Part shown: one piece after another, positions 5,970 to 13,307 of the stretch
Layout of the letters: every line of letters begins with the position of its first letter
Position numbering within the stretch: position 1 is the stretch's first letter
From: CAZCZU01 sp964503475
GTDB lineage: Bacteria > Pseudomonadota > Zetaproteobacteria > Mariprofundales > Mariprofundaceae
Length of the DNA: 14,180 nt
Reading direction: 5' to 3'
Assembly (NCBI GenBank): GCA_964503475.1
Contig: CAZCZU010000055.1
Location: 1 to 14,180 of the forward strand
Program-made: the position numbers and the translations under genes
The notes under the pieces: generated by a model
The model's input: only the letters and a program-made list of their open reading frames with translations
The model's database searches: none
Told to the model about the DNA's origin: nothing

Positions 5970-7028
5970 ATGAACAAGCGAGCGATGCAGGGGCGTGGAG
6001 CGACGATCAATGGCGAAGGGCGCTTTGCTTCCGAGACGCGCGAGCGTGTCGACGATGGCTGGTGGCAGGAGGAAGAGCCGGCTGCACGCACCGAGCTTCT
6101 GGTGGATGCGGCTAAAAAGGTCATCAACTTCAACCGGTCCCCCGACGTGCCGTTCGACCGTTCGATCAACCCGTATCGCGGTTGCGAGCACGGCTGCTCC
6201 TACTGCTTCGCCCGTCCTGGCCACAGCTACCTGGATCTCTCCCCGGGGCTCGATTTCGAGACGAAGATTTTCCACAAGCCCGAGGCGCCGGCGTTGCTGC
6301 GTCGCGAGCTGTCGCATCCCGGCTACCGGCCGGCACCGGTGGCCCTCGGCATCAATACCGATGGCTGGCAGCCGGTCGAGAAACAGCTGCAACTGAGCCG
6401 CCGTATTCTGGCCGTGCTGGCTGAATTCAATCATCCTGTTTCGATTGTCACCAAGTCGGCCCTGATTGTGCGCGATCTCGATCTGCTCAGCCCGATGGCA
6501 GCAAAAGGACTGGTATCGGTCGCCTTTTCATTGCCCACACTCGATCGTGAACTTGCCCGACGCATGGAGCCGCGGGCCGCCACGCCGGCCAGGCGGCTGG
6601 CTGCGATGCGGGCGCTGCATGAGGCAGGGGTGCCGGTCGGTGTGCTGGTGGCCCCGATCATCCCGCACCTGAACGATCACGAACTGGAGGGGTGCCTGGG
6701 TGAGGCTCGGGCACATGGCGCGATCTGGGGCGGGCATGTGCTGCTGCGCCTGCCATATGAGCTCAAGGAGGTGTTCCCGGCCTGGCTGGAGGCCAACTAT
6801 CCCGAGCGGGCTGCGGCTGTGTTGCGGCAGGTGAGTGAGATGCGGGGCGGGGAGCTTTACCAGTCCGGATTCGACAGCCGTATGACCGGCCGTGGGGTGA
6901 TGGCCGAGCTGCTGGCCAGCCGTTGCCGCAAGGCGTGCAGGCGGCTGGGGTTGAACGAGGCGGAGTTCCGGCTACGCAGTGATCTCTTTAAGGTGCCGGG
7001 TAGAGGGGAGCAGGCATCGCTGTTTTGA
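5970..7028 (+). CDS. PA0069-family radical SAM protein
   Basis: Radical SAM enzyme of 352 aa, belonging to the group related to spore photoproduct lyase that databases call PA0069 or Rv2578c-like. The 4Fe-4S/SAM cluster motif is GCEHGCSYCFAR with Cys72, Cys76 and Cys79 (CX3CX2C). Upstream come the family features GRGATINGEGRF (9-19), VDDGWW (27-32) and FNRSPDVPFDRSINPYRGC. Further conserved parts are the LGINTDGWQPVEK segment and VSIVTKSALIVRDLDLL, which fit the TIM-barrel. The substrate of this family is not established to my knowledge; a DNA or nucleotide repair role has been suggested only by similarity. GGGGG abuts the ATG; ATG 5985 is an alternative start. The gene is solitary, with convergent neighbours downstream. 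Confidence 0.9.
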   Translation: MNKRAMQGRGATINGEGRFASETRERVDDGWWQEEEPAARTELLVDAAKKVINFNRSPDVPFDRSINPYRGCEHGCSYCFARPGHSYLDLSPGLDFETKIFHKPEAPALLRRELSHPGYRPAPVALGINTDGWQPVEKQLQLSRRILAVLAEFNHPVSIVTKSALIVRDLDLLSPMAAKGLVSVAFSLPTLDRELARRMEPRAATPARRLAAMRALHEAGVPVGVLVAPIIPHLNDHELEGCLGEARAHGAIWGGHVLLRLPYELKEVFPAWLEANYPERAAAVLRQVSEMRGGELYQSGFDSRMTGRGVMAELLASRCRKACRRLGLNEAEFRLRSDLFKVPGRGEQASLF

Positions 7029-7093
7029 GTGTGGCTCTGCCAGTATTCGCGTTGATTATTAATCTGGCTTCTTGTTCTATTCTTGCTTGCCCA

Positions 7094-7117
7094 CCAATGG
7101 GCAGGAGAGCCCATTGG
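7094..7117. repeat. 9-bp perfect stem-loop
   Basis: CCAATGGGC (7094-7102) pairs perfectly with GCCCATTGG (7109-7117) around the loop AGGAGA. It lies 66 bases after the radical SAM stop. No T-run follows on either strand. Confidence 0.7.
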
Positions 7118-7146
7118 GACGGCCAGGGGTGGCGCCCGACGGGTGA

Positions 7147-7220
7147 GAACCAGGGATGGTTCGAATCAGGAAAGAACCAAAGAAGGGCACCCCGGGAACC
7201 AGCCTGCCCTGTCGGGAACC
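7147..7220. repeat. Repeated GAACC(A) motifs with mutually exclusive hairpins
   Basis: GAACC occurs at 7147, 7174, 7196 and 7216; the last two copies lie in CGGGAACC. A single complementary TGGTTC (7157-7162) can pair either with GAACCA at 7147-7152 (loop GGGA) or with GAACCA at 7174-7179 (11-base loop). The two hairpins exclude each other, the arrangement seen in RNA switches, though short repeats can produce this by chance. Confidence 0.4.
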
Positions 7221-7287
7221 GGTTTTGCATCTCTAAAATCGGCCGCGACTTCGCTGCTCTTCTCCGATTTTAAAGATGCAAAACCGG
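7219..7287. repeat. Long inverted repeat, 24-base arms with one mismatch
   Basis: The arm at 7219-7242 begins CCGGTTTTGCATC and the arm at 7264-7287 ends GATGCAAAACCGG. The 24-base arms are complementary except for one position (C7232 against A7274) and enclose a 21-base loop. CCGG ends both sides. This is far longer than a typical terminator stem and resembles a miniature inverted-repeat element or a strongly folded RNA. No T-run follows directly. Confidence 0.8.
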
Positions 7288-7292
7288 CAGAC

Positions 7293-7347
7293 TGCTAGCG
7301 GGGAAGGAAATTCCACTGATGGCGACAGCCATTGATTAGCATTTTTT
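7293..7347 (+). terminator. Terminator-like branched structure ending in six T residues
   Basis: TGCTA (7293-7297) can pair with TAGCA (7337-7341), directly followed by TTTTTT (7342-7347). Inside it, ATGGC (7319-7323) pairs with GCCAT (7328-7332) around GACA. On the plus strand this would end transcription from the radical SAM gene or from an RNA in the gap, just before the convergent ABC operon. The closing stem is short and the T-run is the stronger part of the signal. Confidence 0.4.
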
Positions 7348-7349
7348 CT

Positions 7350-8114
7350 TCAGACGAGCAGGCGGCGCTTGGCGAGGTGTGCTGCCACGACAAATCCGAC
7401 AACGGCATAGAGGGCCAGCACAGCCAGGTGCAGCAGCGGCTGAGTGAGTGGCAGCTCGGTCATCAAGGGGCGCATCAGGGCCACGGCGTGGGTAAGGGGC
7501 AGAATCTGGGCGATCCACTGGGCTGCCTGCGGCAGCGTGTCGATCGGGTAGAAGACACCGCAGAAGAGGAACATCGGCGTCACAAACAGGGTGAAGTAGA
7601 AGAGAAAGAAGTCGTAGCTGGGCGAGATGACGCAGACCACCATGGCAATCGCGGCGAAGCAGAGACCGGTGAGGAAGACCACCGGCAGGGCAAGCCAGGC
7701 GGTATCCCAGCTCTGAATGCCGCCCAGGATGCCTGCGACCACGAAGATGGCCGTGCCCGAGATCAGACTCTTGGTGGCCGCCCAGACAGTCTCGCCGGCC
7801 ACCACCTCCGGCACCGTGATCGGGGTGGCGATCATGCCGGCCCAGGTCTGCTGCTGGGTCATGCGCGTGAAGGCGGAGTAGAGCGCCTCGAAGGTGGCGG
7901 TGTTCATCGCACTTGAGCAGAGGATGCCGCTGGCCAGGAAGGCCATGTAGGGGATGCCGCTCATGTTGCCGATATAGAGCCCCAGCCCGTAGCCGAGCCC
8001 CAGCAGGTAGAGGAAGGAATCGCCGAAATTACCCACCAGCGAGGCAATGGCCAGCTTGCGCCAGACAAGGAAGTTGCGCCGCCAGACGGCGAGAACGTGG
8101 GCGGGCTTGAGCAT
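7350..8114 (-). CDS. ABC-2 type exporter permease, NodJ-like
   Basis: Inner-membrane permease of 254 aa, the usual size for NodJ/ABC-2 half-transporter permeases, with about six membrane helices. Recognisable stretches are the N-terminal VWRRNFLVWRKLAIASLVGN, the GLGLYIGNMSGIPYMAFLASGI region, and the C-terminal FLFCGVFYPIDTLPQAAQWIAQILPLTHAVALMRPL, a hallmark of the NodJ branch. Its ATG overlaps the stop of the ATPase gene by one base (TGATG), so the two are translationally coupled and form one exporter. NodIJ exports lipochitin oligosaccharides in rhizobia, but most non-symbiotic homologues have unknown substrates (drugs, lipids or polysaccharides), so no substrate is assigned. Its stop codon lies three bases from the T-tract of the preceding intergenic region. 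Confidence 0.9.
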   Translation of the reverse strand: MLKPAHVLAVWRRNFLVWRKLAIASLVGNFGDSFLYLLGLGYGLGLYIGNMSGIPYMAFLASGILCSSAMNTATFEALYSAFTRMTQQQTWAGMIATPITVPEVVAGETVWAATKSLISGTAIFVVAGILGGIQSWDTAWLALPVVFLTGLCFAAIAMVVCVISPSYDFFLFYFTLFVTPMFLFCGVFYPIDTLPQAAQWIAQILPLTHAVALMRPLMTELPLTQPLLHLAVLALYAVVGFVVAAHLAKRRLLV

Positions 8115-9025
8115 CAGTCGCGCATCTCCCTTCCGGTCAGGCGCAGGAATACATCCTCCAGATTGGCCGGGCGATGAATGAAGCGGGCATCGCTATGCTC
8201 GGCGCACTTGGCCAGCAGGGGCGCGGCATGGTCGGTATAGCAGTACCACATATCGCCCACCTGCTCGATGTGCATCCCCTCCTTCCCGGCCAGTTCGCGG
8301 ATATCGGCATCGGGGATGGAGCCGGCCAGCGCCACCACCTCGGGCTCGACATGTTCACGGATCAGTTGCCGGGGGCTGCCCTGGGCCAGCAGTTTACCGT
8401 GGTCGATGACCACGATGTCGTCGCACAGCTGTTCGGCCTCATCCATGTAGTGGGTGGTCAGGAGCAGCGTCTTGCCCTGTCGCTTCAGGCGGCGCAATCG
8501 CTCCCAGATCACGTGCCTGGCCTGCGGATCGAGCCCGGTGGTTGGTTCGTCCAGTACCACCAGCTCGGGATCGTTGATCAGGGCGCGGGCGATCATCAGG
8601 CGCCGGCGCATGCCGCCGGAGAGGCCCGAGACTTTCTCCTTTTCGCGCCCGGTCAGTTCGGCAAAGGCGAGCAGTTCGTCGGCACGCTTTCCGGCCGTAT
8701 TTCTGTCGATACCGAAAAAGCCGGCATAGACGAGCAGGTTTTCGCGCACGGTGAAATCGGGATCGAGGTTGTCGTGCTGCGGCACGATACCGATGCGGGC
8801 CCGCATGGCGGCCGCTCCGACCGGTTCGCCAAAAGCGAGATAGCGACCGCTACCCAGCGGCGACATACCGGTCAGCATGCGCATCAGAGTGGTCTTGCCA
8901 GCTCCGTTCGGCCCCAGCAGACCGAAGCAGATACCCGCAGGGATACGAAAGGAGACGCCGCAGACGACTTCGCGTTCGCCAAAGCGTTTGCGGACCTCTT
9001 CGGCCTCGACAACATACGCATGCAT
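8114..9025 (-). CDS. ABC exporter ATP-binding protein, NodI-like
   Basis: Cytoplasmic ATPase of 303 aa that powers the adjacent permease. Walker A GPNGAGKTT at residues 38-46, Q-loop in IVPQHDNLD near 80-88, ABC signature LSGGM at 135-139, Walker B LVVLDE at 155-160 and H-loop His192 in TTHYMDEAE are all present. The C-terminal 90 residues form the extra domain typical of NodI/DrrA-type ATPases and end in ANLEDVFLRLTGREMRD. The frame is open to a TTG at 9055; ATG 9025 is chosen because the protein then starts at the usual distance from Walker A. No strong Shine-Dalgarno sequence is seen for either start. The gene is first in a two-gene operon and diverges from a lipoprotein gene. Confidence 0.92.
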   Translation of the reverse strand: MHAYVVEAEEVRKRFGEREVVCGVSFRIPAGICFGLLGPNGAGKTTLMRMLTGMSPLGSGRYLAFGEPVGAAAMRARIGIVPQHDNLDPDFTVRENLLVYAGFFGIDRNTAGKRADELLAFAELTGREKEKVSGLSGGMRRRLMIARALINDPELVVLDEPTTGLDPQARHVIWERLRRLKRQGKTLLLTTHYMDEAEQLCDDIVVIDHGKLLAQGSPRQLIREHVEPEVVALAGSIPDADIRELAGKEGMHIEQVGDMWYCYTDHAAPLLAKCAEHSDARFIHRPANLEDVFLRLTGREMRD

Positions 9026-9157
9026 GCCGGTCAATCTAGACGCCGTGCATGGCAAAGGCCACGTGTGGCTTCCGTCATGGCATGGTCGCGGTTGCGGGTA
9101 TGGGATCGGCGTCGTACCGTTGAATCATGACCCGGATGAAGGTGGAGGAGGTGTGTC

Positions 9158-9751
9158 GTGAAGCGAATCGTGCAACTGGTCCTGCTGCTGGCCCTGCTGG
9201 CAGGCTGTGCCAAGAAAGAGAGCCCTTACGACAAGATGCCGCTGCCGCCCGAGCGGATCGCCATGCCGGGCTATTCGCTGATGCCGGTCAACGAGCCGGG
9301 CTGGGTCCGGGTCAAGGGAGCCGGACTGGTGCTGAGTCGTTACGGCGCTTCGGTTGACGAAACCGAGCAGGTGATGGGCAGCGTGATCGCCGTACCGCAG
9401 CTGGCGGGGGTGCATGCCCTGCGCCATTTCTTCAAGCGCACGATGGTTGATGATGTCTACTCCGGCCGTTATGAGCCGGTCAGTCTCGATTTCGAGGAGC
9501 TGAACTACCGGGGCGCCCGGTGCGTGCGTTCGCATCTGGTCAGCATCGATCGTTATCCGGTTACCTTCGATATGAACAGCACCAAGACCATGCGTCTGGA
9601 GAGTTACCAGCAGCTCTGTCTTCATCCCGACGATTTTCGGGCCGGGGTGCTGATTGCGGTGACGCAGCAGTACTATCCCGGCAATGAGGATGCCGCTTTT
9701 GCCGACAAGGCAGTCGCAGTGCTCGAAAGCCTGAGATTTTCAAAGCCGTAG
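9158..9751 (+). CDS. Lipoprotein of unknown function
   Basis: A 197-aa predicted lipoprotein. The GTG start is fixed by a strong Shine-Dalgarno sequence, GGAGGAG, seven bases upstream. The signal peptide MKRIVQLVLLLALLAGC has a lipobox LLAGC with lipidation at Cys17; the next residue is Ala, not Asp, so outer-membrane sorting by Lol is expected. The mature part is about 180 residues with mixed alpha/beta character, one later Cys pair candidate (GARCVRSHL and QQLCLHPDDF) and a C-terminal FADKAVAVLESLRF segment. I do not recognise a family. It diverges from the ABC exporter genes (132 bases between starts) and is followed 86 bases later by the sensor kinase gene; no functional link to either is evident. 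Confidence 0.8.
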   Translation: MKRIVQLVLLLALLAGCAKKESPYDKMPLPPERIAMPGYSLMPVNEPGWVRVKGAGLVLSRYGASVDETEQVMGSVIAVPQLAGVHALRHFFKRTMVDDVYSGRYEPVSLDFEELNYRGARCVRSHLVSIDRYPVTFDMNSTKTMRLESYQQLCLHPDDFRAGVLIAVTQQYYPGNEDAAFADKAVAVLESLRFSKP

Positions 9752-9820
9752 CTTCTCTTTTGTCCAGTTGTTTTCGTATCTGCTACTCTCAGTGAGAGAG
9801 GACATGGCAGGGAGGTGGAT

Positions 9821-9850
9821 ATGCCGGGAGCGGTGATATGCAACGCCTGA
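9821..9850 (+). CDS. Nine-codon upstream ORF overlapping the sensor kinase start
   Basis: ATG 9821 opens the frame MPGAVICNA and stops with TGA at 9848-9850, overlapping the first 13 bases of the kinase gene in another frame. It has a stronger ribosome site (AGGGAGG at 9809-9815, five bases away) than the kinase itself (GGGAG at 9826-9830, seven bases away). Ribosomes ending on the TGA would lie next to the kinase ATG, so translational coupling is plausible. It could also simply be a chance frame. Confidence 0.3.
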   Translation: MPGAVICNA

Positions 9851-12069
9851 AGCGCGATACGCATCGCGTCACCATTGCCATGATCTATCTGGCGTGCTCT
9901 CTGCTGCTGCTGGGGGGCGCTGCCGTCTACTCGCTGAAAACCCAGCACGCCGGGGTCGACAACATCTATCGTCATCCGCTTGCGGTCAGTAATGCCGTAC
10001 GCGATATCCGTATCCACCTGCTGACGATCGACCAGCAGATGCACAGCATCGGTCCGGCCATGCCGGGGGCGGATCTGGAACAGGCCAGAAAAAGTATCAT
10101 GCGCGAGGAGGTCGAGATTCTGCGGCTCTTCGAACTGGTGCACGCCCGTTTTCTCGGCGACAAGGATGAGGTGGTTGCTGCGCGTAATGCCTTCCTGTCC
10201 TGGCAGCCGTTGCGCCGTGAGGTACTGTCTGCCATTCGCCAGCACGATGGTGGCGATGCCTATCATCGTGCCAATGAGAAGAGCCTTGCCCACCTGGCCA
10301 TGCTGGCCAGAAAGCTGAAGGGTCTGACCGATTTCGCCGCCCGTAAGGCGGATAGCTTTCGTGTGACTGCTGAACGGGATTACCGCACCGCTTTCTGGAC
10401 CATTACGCTGTTTATCGCTCTTCTTTTTGTGTTGGCCGTTCTGATCGCCTATGTCGCGATTCGCTCGCTACGCCATTCGCAAAGGGTTGTGATGCGTAAC
10501 CTCGAACAGGTCGAGGAGGGGCGAAAACGCTACCTGGAGCTGCTCAATACGTTTCCCGGCGGGATTGTCATTGTCGATGGAGACCGGCGCATCCAGATGG
10601 TCAACCGGCGTGTGGAGGAGATGTTCGGCTACAGTGCGGCGGAGCTTCTGCAACAGCCGGTCGAGGTGCTGGTTCCGCCCCCGTTGCGGGCCCGGCACGA
10701 GCAGTGGCTTGACCGTTACCTGCGCGACCCCGAGGTGCACGACATCAATCAGGGACGGCGCCTGGATGCGTTCCGGAAGAGTGGTGAGGTGTTTCCTGCC
10801 GCAATCTCCCTGAGCCCGGTGCGTTTCGACAATGAGTTGCTGGTGACCGCATCCATCCGCGATATTAGCGATGAACTGCGCCTGGAAAAACGGCTGCTTC
10901 ACGCCAAGAAAATGGAGGGGATCGGCACCCTGGTTGGCGGGATTGCACACGAGTTCAACAACATCCTTGCCGGCATGGCCGGCAATCTCTATCTGATGCA
11001 GGTGCGTGTGGAGGATGCGCAGGTGCAGGGGTACATCAGCAGTCTGGACCAGGCTGTCACGCGAGCGGCCGGTATCGTCAAGCATCTGATGGCTTTTTCA
11101 AGGCAAAGCCAGTTGAAAATGCAGCAGCTCGACCCGCTGGCGCTGGTCGAGGCATCACTGGCGAGTTGTGCCTTGCCGCAAGGGATCGAATCTGGCATCG
11201 ATAACCACCTCAGGGAGACGTGCCTGATTAAGGGCGATCCGAAGATGCTGCAACAGGTGCTTGTCGCTCTGATCGATAATGCACGCGATGCGCTTGAAGG
11301 TGTCGAATCTCCGGCGATCGCCCTGAAGCTGCAGCGGGTAGCCGGGAAGCATGTGCGGGATGATTTTCCGGAACTGGATCAGAAGCGGTATATCTGTATC
11401 GAAGTGCGCGATAACGGATGCGGCATGTCCGAGACTGAACAGGAGAAGCTGTTCGAGCCTTTTTTCACCACCAAGGAGGTGGGCAGCGGCACGGGGCTCG
11501 GACTGGCCATGATCCACGGCGTGATCGCTTCGCATGCGGGGGAGATCGAGGTGGAGAGCGGCGAGGGCAAGGGGACGACTGTCCGGATGTATCTCCCCTG
11601 TCTGGAGAATTCGCCCGTGCGGGATGGGCCGGAAGCGCCCCTCTCCCGGTCACGGTCGGCAGGGGAAGAGTATCGGGGCACGGTGCTGGTTGCCGATGAC
11701 GAAGCCGGGATACGCGAGATGCTTACGAATATCCTGCTTCAGCTCGGTTATCAGCCGGTCACTGTGCAGGACGGGCAGGAGGCGTGTGAGTATTTCGAAC
11801 AGCATGGTGCGGAGATAGGGTTTGTGTTGCTCGATATCCTGATGCCTCGTCTGGGCGGTGCCGATGCTGCCCGCCGGATTCGTGAACTGTCAGCATCCGT
11901 GCCGGTAGTCTTCATGACCGGCTACGACAGGAGTGTGATTGCCCAAAAGGGAATCGACCAGTTCGAGCATTCTGCCATTATCGGGAAACCGTTCTCCATC
12001 CAGTCCCTGTTGGAGGTGATCGAGGGATTGAAGCGATCCGGTCAGGCGGGGAGTACGCCGGCCGAGTGA
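9838..12069 (+). CDS. Hybrid membrane sensor histidine kinase (PAS-HisKA-HATPase-REC)
   Basis: Membrane sensor kinase of 743 aa. Transmembrane helices lie at about 12-33 and 187-211 and frame a largely helical periplasmic region of about 150 residues, likely a four-helix-bundle sensor. A PAS domain follows (232-345, starting YLELLNTFPGGIVIVDGD). The phosphoacceptor is His371 in GGIAHEFNNIL. The ATPase has N-box LIDNARDAL (478-486), G1 VRDNGCGM (523-530), F-box LFEPFFTTK (538-546) and G2 GSGTGLGLAM (549-558). A C-terminal receiver (615-732) has the acidic pocket ADDE, acceptor Asp666 in LLDILMPRLGG, Thr694 in FMTG and Lys717 in GKPFS. The HEFNN motif and the appended receiver are typical of NtrB-like kinases. 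No DNA-binding response regulator or phosphotransfer protein is next to it, so its output is unknown. Confidence 0.93.
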   Translation: MQRLKRDTHRVTIAMIYLACSLLLLGGAAVYSLKTQHAGVDNIYRHPLAVSNAVRDIRIHLLTIDQQMHSIGPAMPGADLEQARKSIMREEVEILRLFELVHARFLGDKDEVVAARNAFLSWQPLRREVLSAIRQHDGGDAYHRANEKSLAHLAMLARKLKGLTDFAARKADSFRVTAERDYRTAFWTITLFIALLFVLAVLIAYVAIRSLRHSQRVVMRNLEQVEEGRKRYLELLNTFPGGIVIVDGDRRIQMVNRRVEEMFGYSAAELLQQPVEVLVPPPLRARHEQWLDRYLRDPEVHDINQGRRLDAFRKSGEVFPAAISLSPVRFDNELLVTASIRDISDELRLEKRLLHAKKMEGIGTLVGGIAHEFNNILAGMAGNLYLMQVRVEDAQVQGYISSLDQAVTRAAGIVKHLMAFSRQSQLKMQQLDPLALVEASLASCALPQGIESGIDNHLRETCLIKGDPKMLQQVLVALIDNARDALEGVESPAIALKLQRVAGKHVRDDFPELDQKRYICIEVRDNGCGMSETEQEKLFEPFFTTKEVGSGTGLGLAMIHGVIASHAGEIEVESGEGKGTTVRMYLPCLENSPVRDGPEAPLSRSRSAGEEYRGTVLVADDEAGIREMLTNILLQLGYQPVTVQDGQEACEYFEQHGAEIGFVLLDILMPRLGGADAARRIRELSASVPVVFMTGYDRSVIAQKGIDQFEHSAIIGKPFSIQSLLEVIEGLKRSGQAGSTPAE

Positions 12070-12073
12070 TTCG

Positions 12074-12820
12074 CTACACCGCTGTATCGGTACGGCGGCA
12101 ACGATGGACGAATGCCGGCTCCCACGGACGCATGGCCAGCATCAGGCCGATATTTTCACGCTCGCTGATGGGACGGGCGGCACTCTCTTTCAGCAGCTCT
12201 GCAAATTCGCGGGATAAGGCATCGATGCGTCGCTTCAACTGCTCCCGGGCCCCCTGAGTCAGCGGTCCGTGCAGGTAGAGGCGCACACCATCTTCCGCAT
12301 CGAAACCATGCTCGAGAAATTCGCCGGCCAGCTTCTGTTCGAAATAGCGTTCGATCGGACCATCCGGCAGCCAGCGAAAATCGCCGGCGACCCGCAGGCG
12401 AATCCGGTTGCCGGGGTGCAGCTCCAGCAGTTGCAGCTCTTCCAGCCTGCGAAGCAGTCGGAATACCTCGGCCCGTTCGATGGCAAACTGCCCGATGATC
12501 TCATCGAAGCTGTAGTGGTTACGTGCGCATACAGCGACGAGCAGCAATTGCTTGTCGCGCACCAGCTCCTGCTCCTGCTCAAGGCTCAGGTGTGAGATGC
12601 GTTGCCGTTCGCTTTCAAACAGGCGCAGCAGATCGATGAAATCCATGCCCATCATGCCGCATAGCCGGGAGATGCGATCCAGCGTGATGTGATGGGTGGA
12701 GAACATCCGCTTTACGCTCGCCTCGCTCAGGCCCAGATGCCGGGCAGCATCGGCATAGGTGTATCCATTCAGTTTCAGGGCCCGTTTCAGGGTGTCGATT
12801 GCAGCAGCGGTGTTGTCCAT
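12074..12820 (-). CDS. HTH (XRE-like) transcriptional regulator
   Basis: Transcriptional regulator of 248 aa. The frame is open to 13018, but ATG 12820 is the true start: AAGGGGGG lies just upstream, and the extension would run through the promoter dyad and the divergent gene. An XRE-like HTH lies at about residues 8-42 (IDTLKRALKLNGYTYADAARHLGLSEASVKRMF). It is followed by ITLDRISRLCGMMGMDFIDLL, then a second region with a winged-helix look (HYSFDEIIGQFAIERAEVFRLLRRLEELQLLEL, 120-155) and an alpha-helical C-terminus that may dimerise. Its stop is five bases from the kinase stop, convergent. It diverges from the small exported protein and DUF2145 genes with a dyad operator between, so autoregulation and control of that pair are inferred. 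Confidence 0.85.
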   Translation of the reverse strand: MDNTAAAIDTLKRALKLNGYTYADAARHLGLSEASVKRMFSTHHITLDRISRLCGMMGMDFIDLLRLFESERQRISHLSLEQEQELVRDKQLLLVAVCARNHYSFDEIIGQFAIERAEVFRLLRRLEELQLLELHPGNRIRLRVAGDFRWLPDGPIERYFEQKLAGEFLEHGFDAEDGVRLYLHGPLTQGAREQLKRRIDALSREFAELLKESAARPISERENIGLMLAMRPWEPAFVHRCRRTDTAV

Positions 12821-12840
12821 GGTTCCCCCCTTATGGGGTT

Positions 12841-12881
12841 TTAGTATTGCATGGTGATACCTGAGGTCAATCATCATGCAA
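12841..12881. promoter_or_regulatory. Large dyad operator over the HTH regulator promoter
   Basis: TTGCATGGTGAT (12847-12858) and ATCATCATGCAA (12870-12881) are inverted copies matching at 11 of 12 positions, about 23 bases centre to centre (two helical turns). On the minus strand TTGACC (12870-12865) and TACTAA (12846-12841) form a promoter with an 18-base spacer. One arm fills the spacer and the other lies upstream of the -35 box. A dimer or tetramer bound here would block the regulator's own promoter. Confidence 0.6.
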
Positions 12882-12966
12882 CATTGATCACGATGGTTTC
12901 GGTTGTTTGTGTGGCGAACCATGCTTTCAGCAGCCGCAAGGCAAATTCGATACAAGGAGACGAAAC

Positions 12967-13284
12967 ATGAACAGGAGATGGTTGATTCCGTTGGTATGGG
13001 GATGCCTGGCGCTGGCACAACCGGCGATGGCTGAAGGGAGTATGGGGCATTTGCAGCAGGCTTCGGCTCATGCCGCTCTTGCTTCCGGGCATGCCCTGGT
13101 CGGCACGGCGAAAGTGGCTTCGGCCGTGGTCGCAGTGCCGCTCAAGGTTGTCGGAGCGGTAGGGGCTGCGAGTGGCAGGGCCGGCGATGCCCTGGAGGAT
13201 GCAGCCCATGCCGATATCGGGGCACCGCTGCCGGTCACCGATGAGGTGGTGACAGCAGGTCCGCCACCGTCCGAGGCCCTGTAA
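12967..13284 (+). CDS. Small Ala-rich exported protein
   Basis: A 105-aa protein with a clear Sec signal peptide, MNRRWLIPLVWGCLALAQPAMA, with cleavage after AMA at residue 22. The mature part is only about 83 residues, very rich in Ala, Gly and Val, with a possible amphipathic or membrane-associating helix (TAKVASAVVAVPLKVVGAVGA) and a Pro-rich tail. AGGAG lies seven bases upstream of the ATG, an ideal ribosome site. The gene is 23 bases from the DUF2145 gene in the same direction, so the two are likely co-transcribed and may act together in the periplasm or at the outer membrane. No family is recognised. The divergent HTH regulator and its operator lie immediately upstream. Confidence 0.8.
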   Translation: MNRRWLIPLVWGCLALAQPAMAEGSMGHLQQASAHAALASGHALVGTAKVASAVVAVPLKVVGAVGAASGRAGDALEDAAHADIGAPLPVTDEVVTAGPPPSEAL

Positions 13285-13307
13285 AGCTTCGGGTTGCGGG
13301 AAAAGGG

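Larger units (their letters stand above)
7029..7349. other. Gene-free, hairpin-rich intergenic region
   Basis: These 321 bases between convergent genes hold no convincing ORF. The only frames are short antisense or read-through frames without Shine-Dalgarno signals. It contains a 9-bp hairpin (7094-7117), a set of GAACC(A) repeats with alternative pairing (7147-7220), a very long inverted repeat (7219-7287) and a branched structure ending in six T residues (7293-7347). GGGGTG near 7126 can also pair with CACCCC near 7189. A structured RNA or a miniature repeated element is possible; no known RNA family is recognised. A GGTTCGAATC stretch resembles a tRNA T-loop, but no tRNA can be folded. Confidence 0.6.

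Noticed and set aside
7141..7215. tRNA gene suggested by GGTTCGAATC
   Set aside because: The five bases on either side of the T-loop-like stretch do not pair, and no acceptor or anticodon stem can be built.
7219..7287. attC site from the long hairpin
   Set aside because: The arms end in CCGG, not RYYYAAC/GTTRRRY core sites, and it is about 6 kb from the integrase on the wrong side of intI.
7025..7298. Short plus-strand frames of 71-82 aa after the radical SAM gene
   Set aside because: They run through hairpin sequence, lack ribosome sites and show no protein-like composition.
12821..13018. N-terminal extension of the HTH regulator
   Set aside because: It would read through the promoter dyad and into the divergent gene; ATG 12820 has a strong Shine-Dalgarno sequence.
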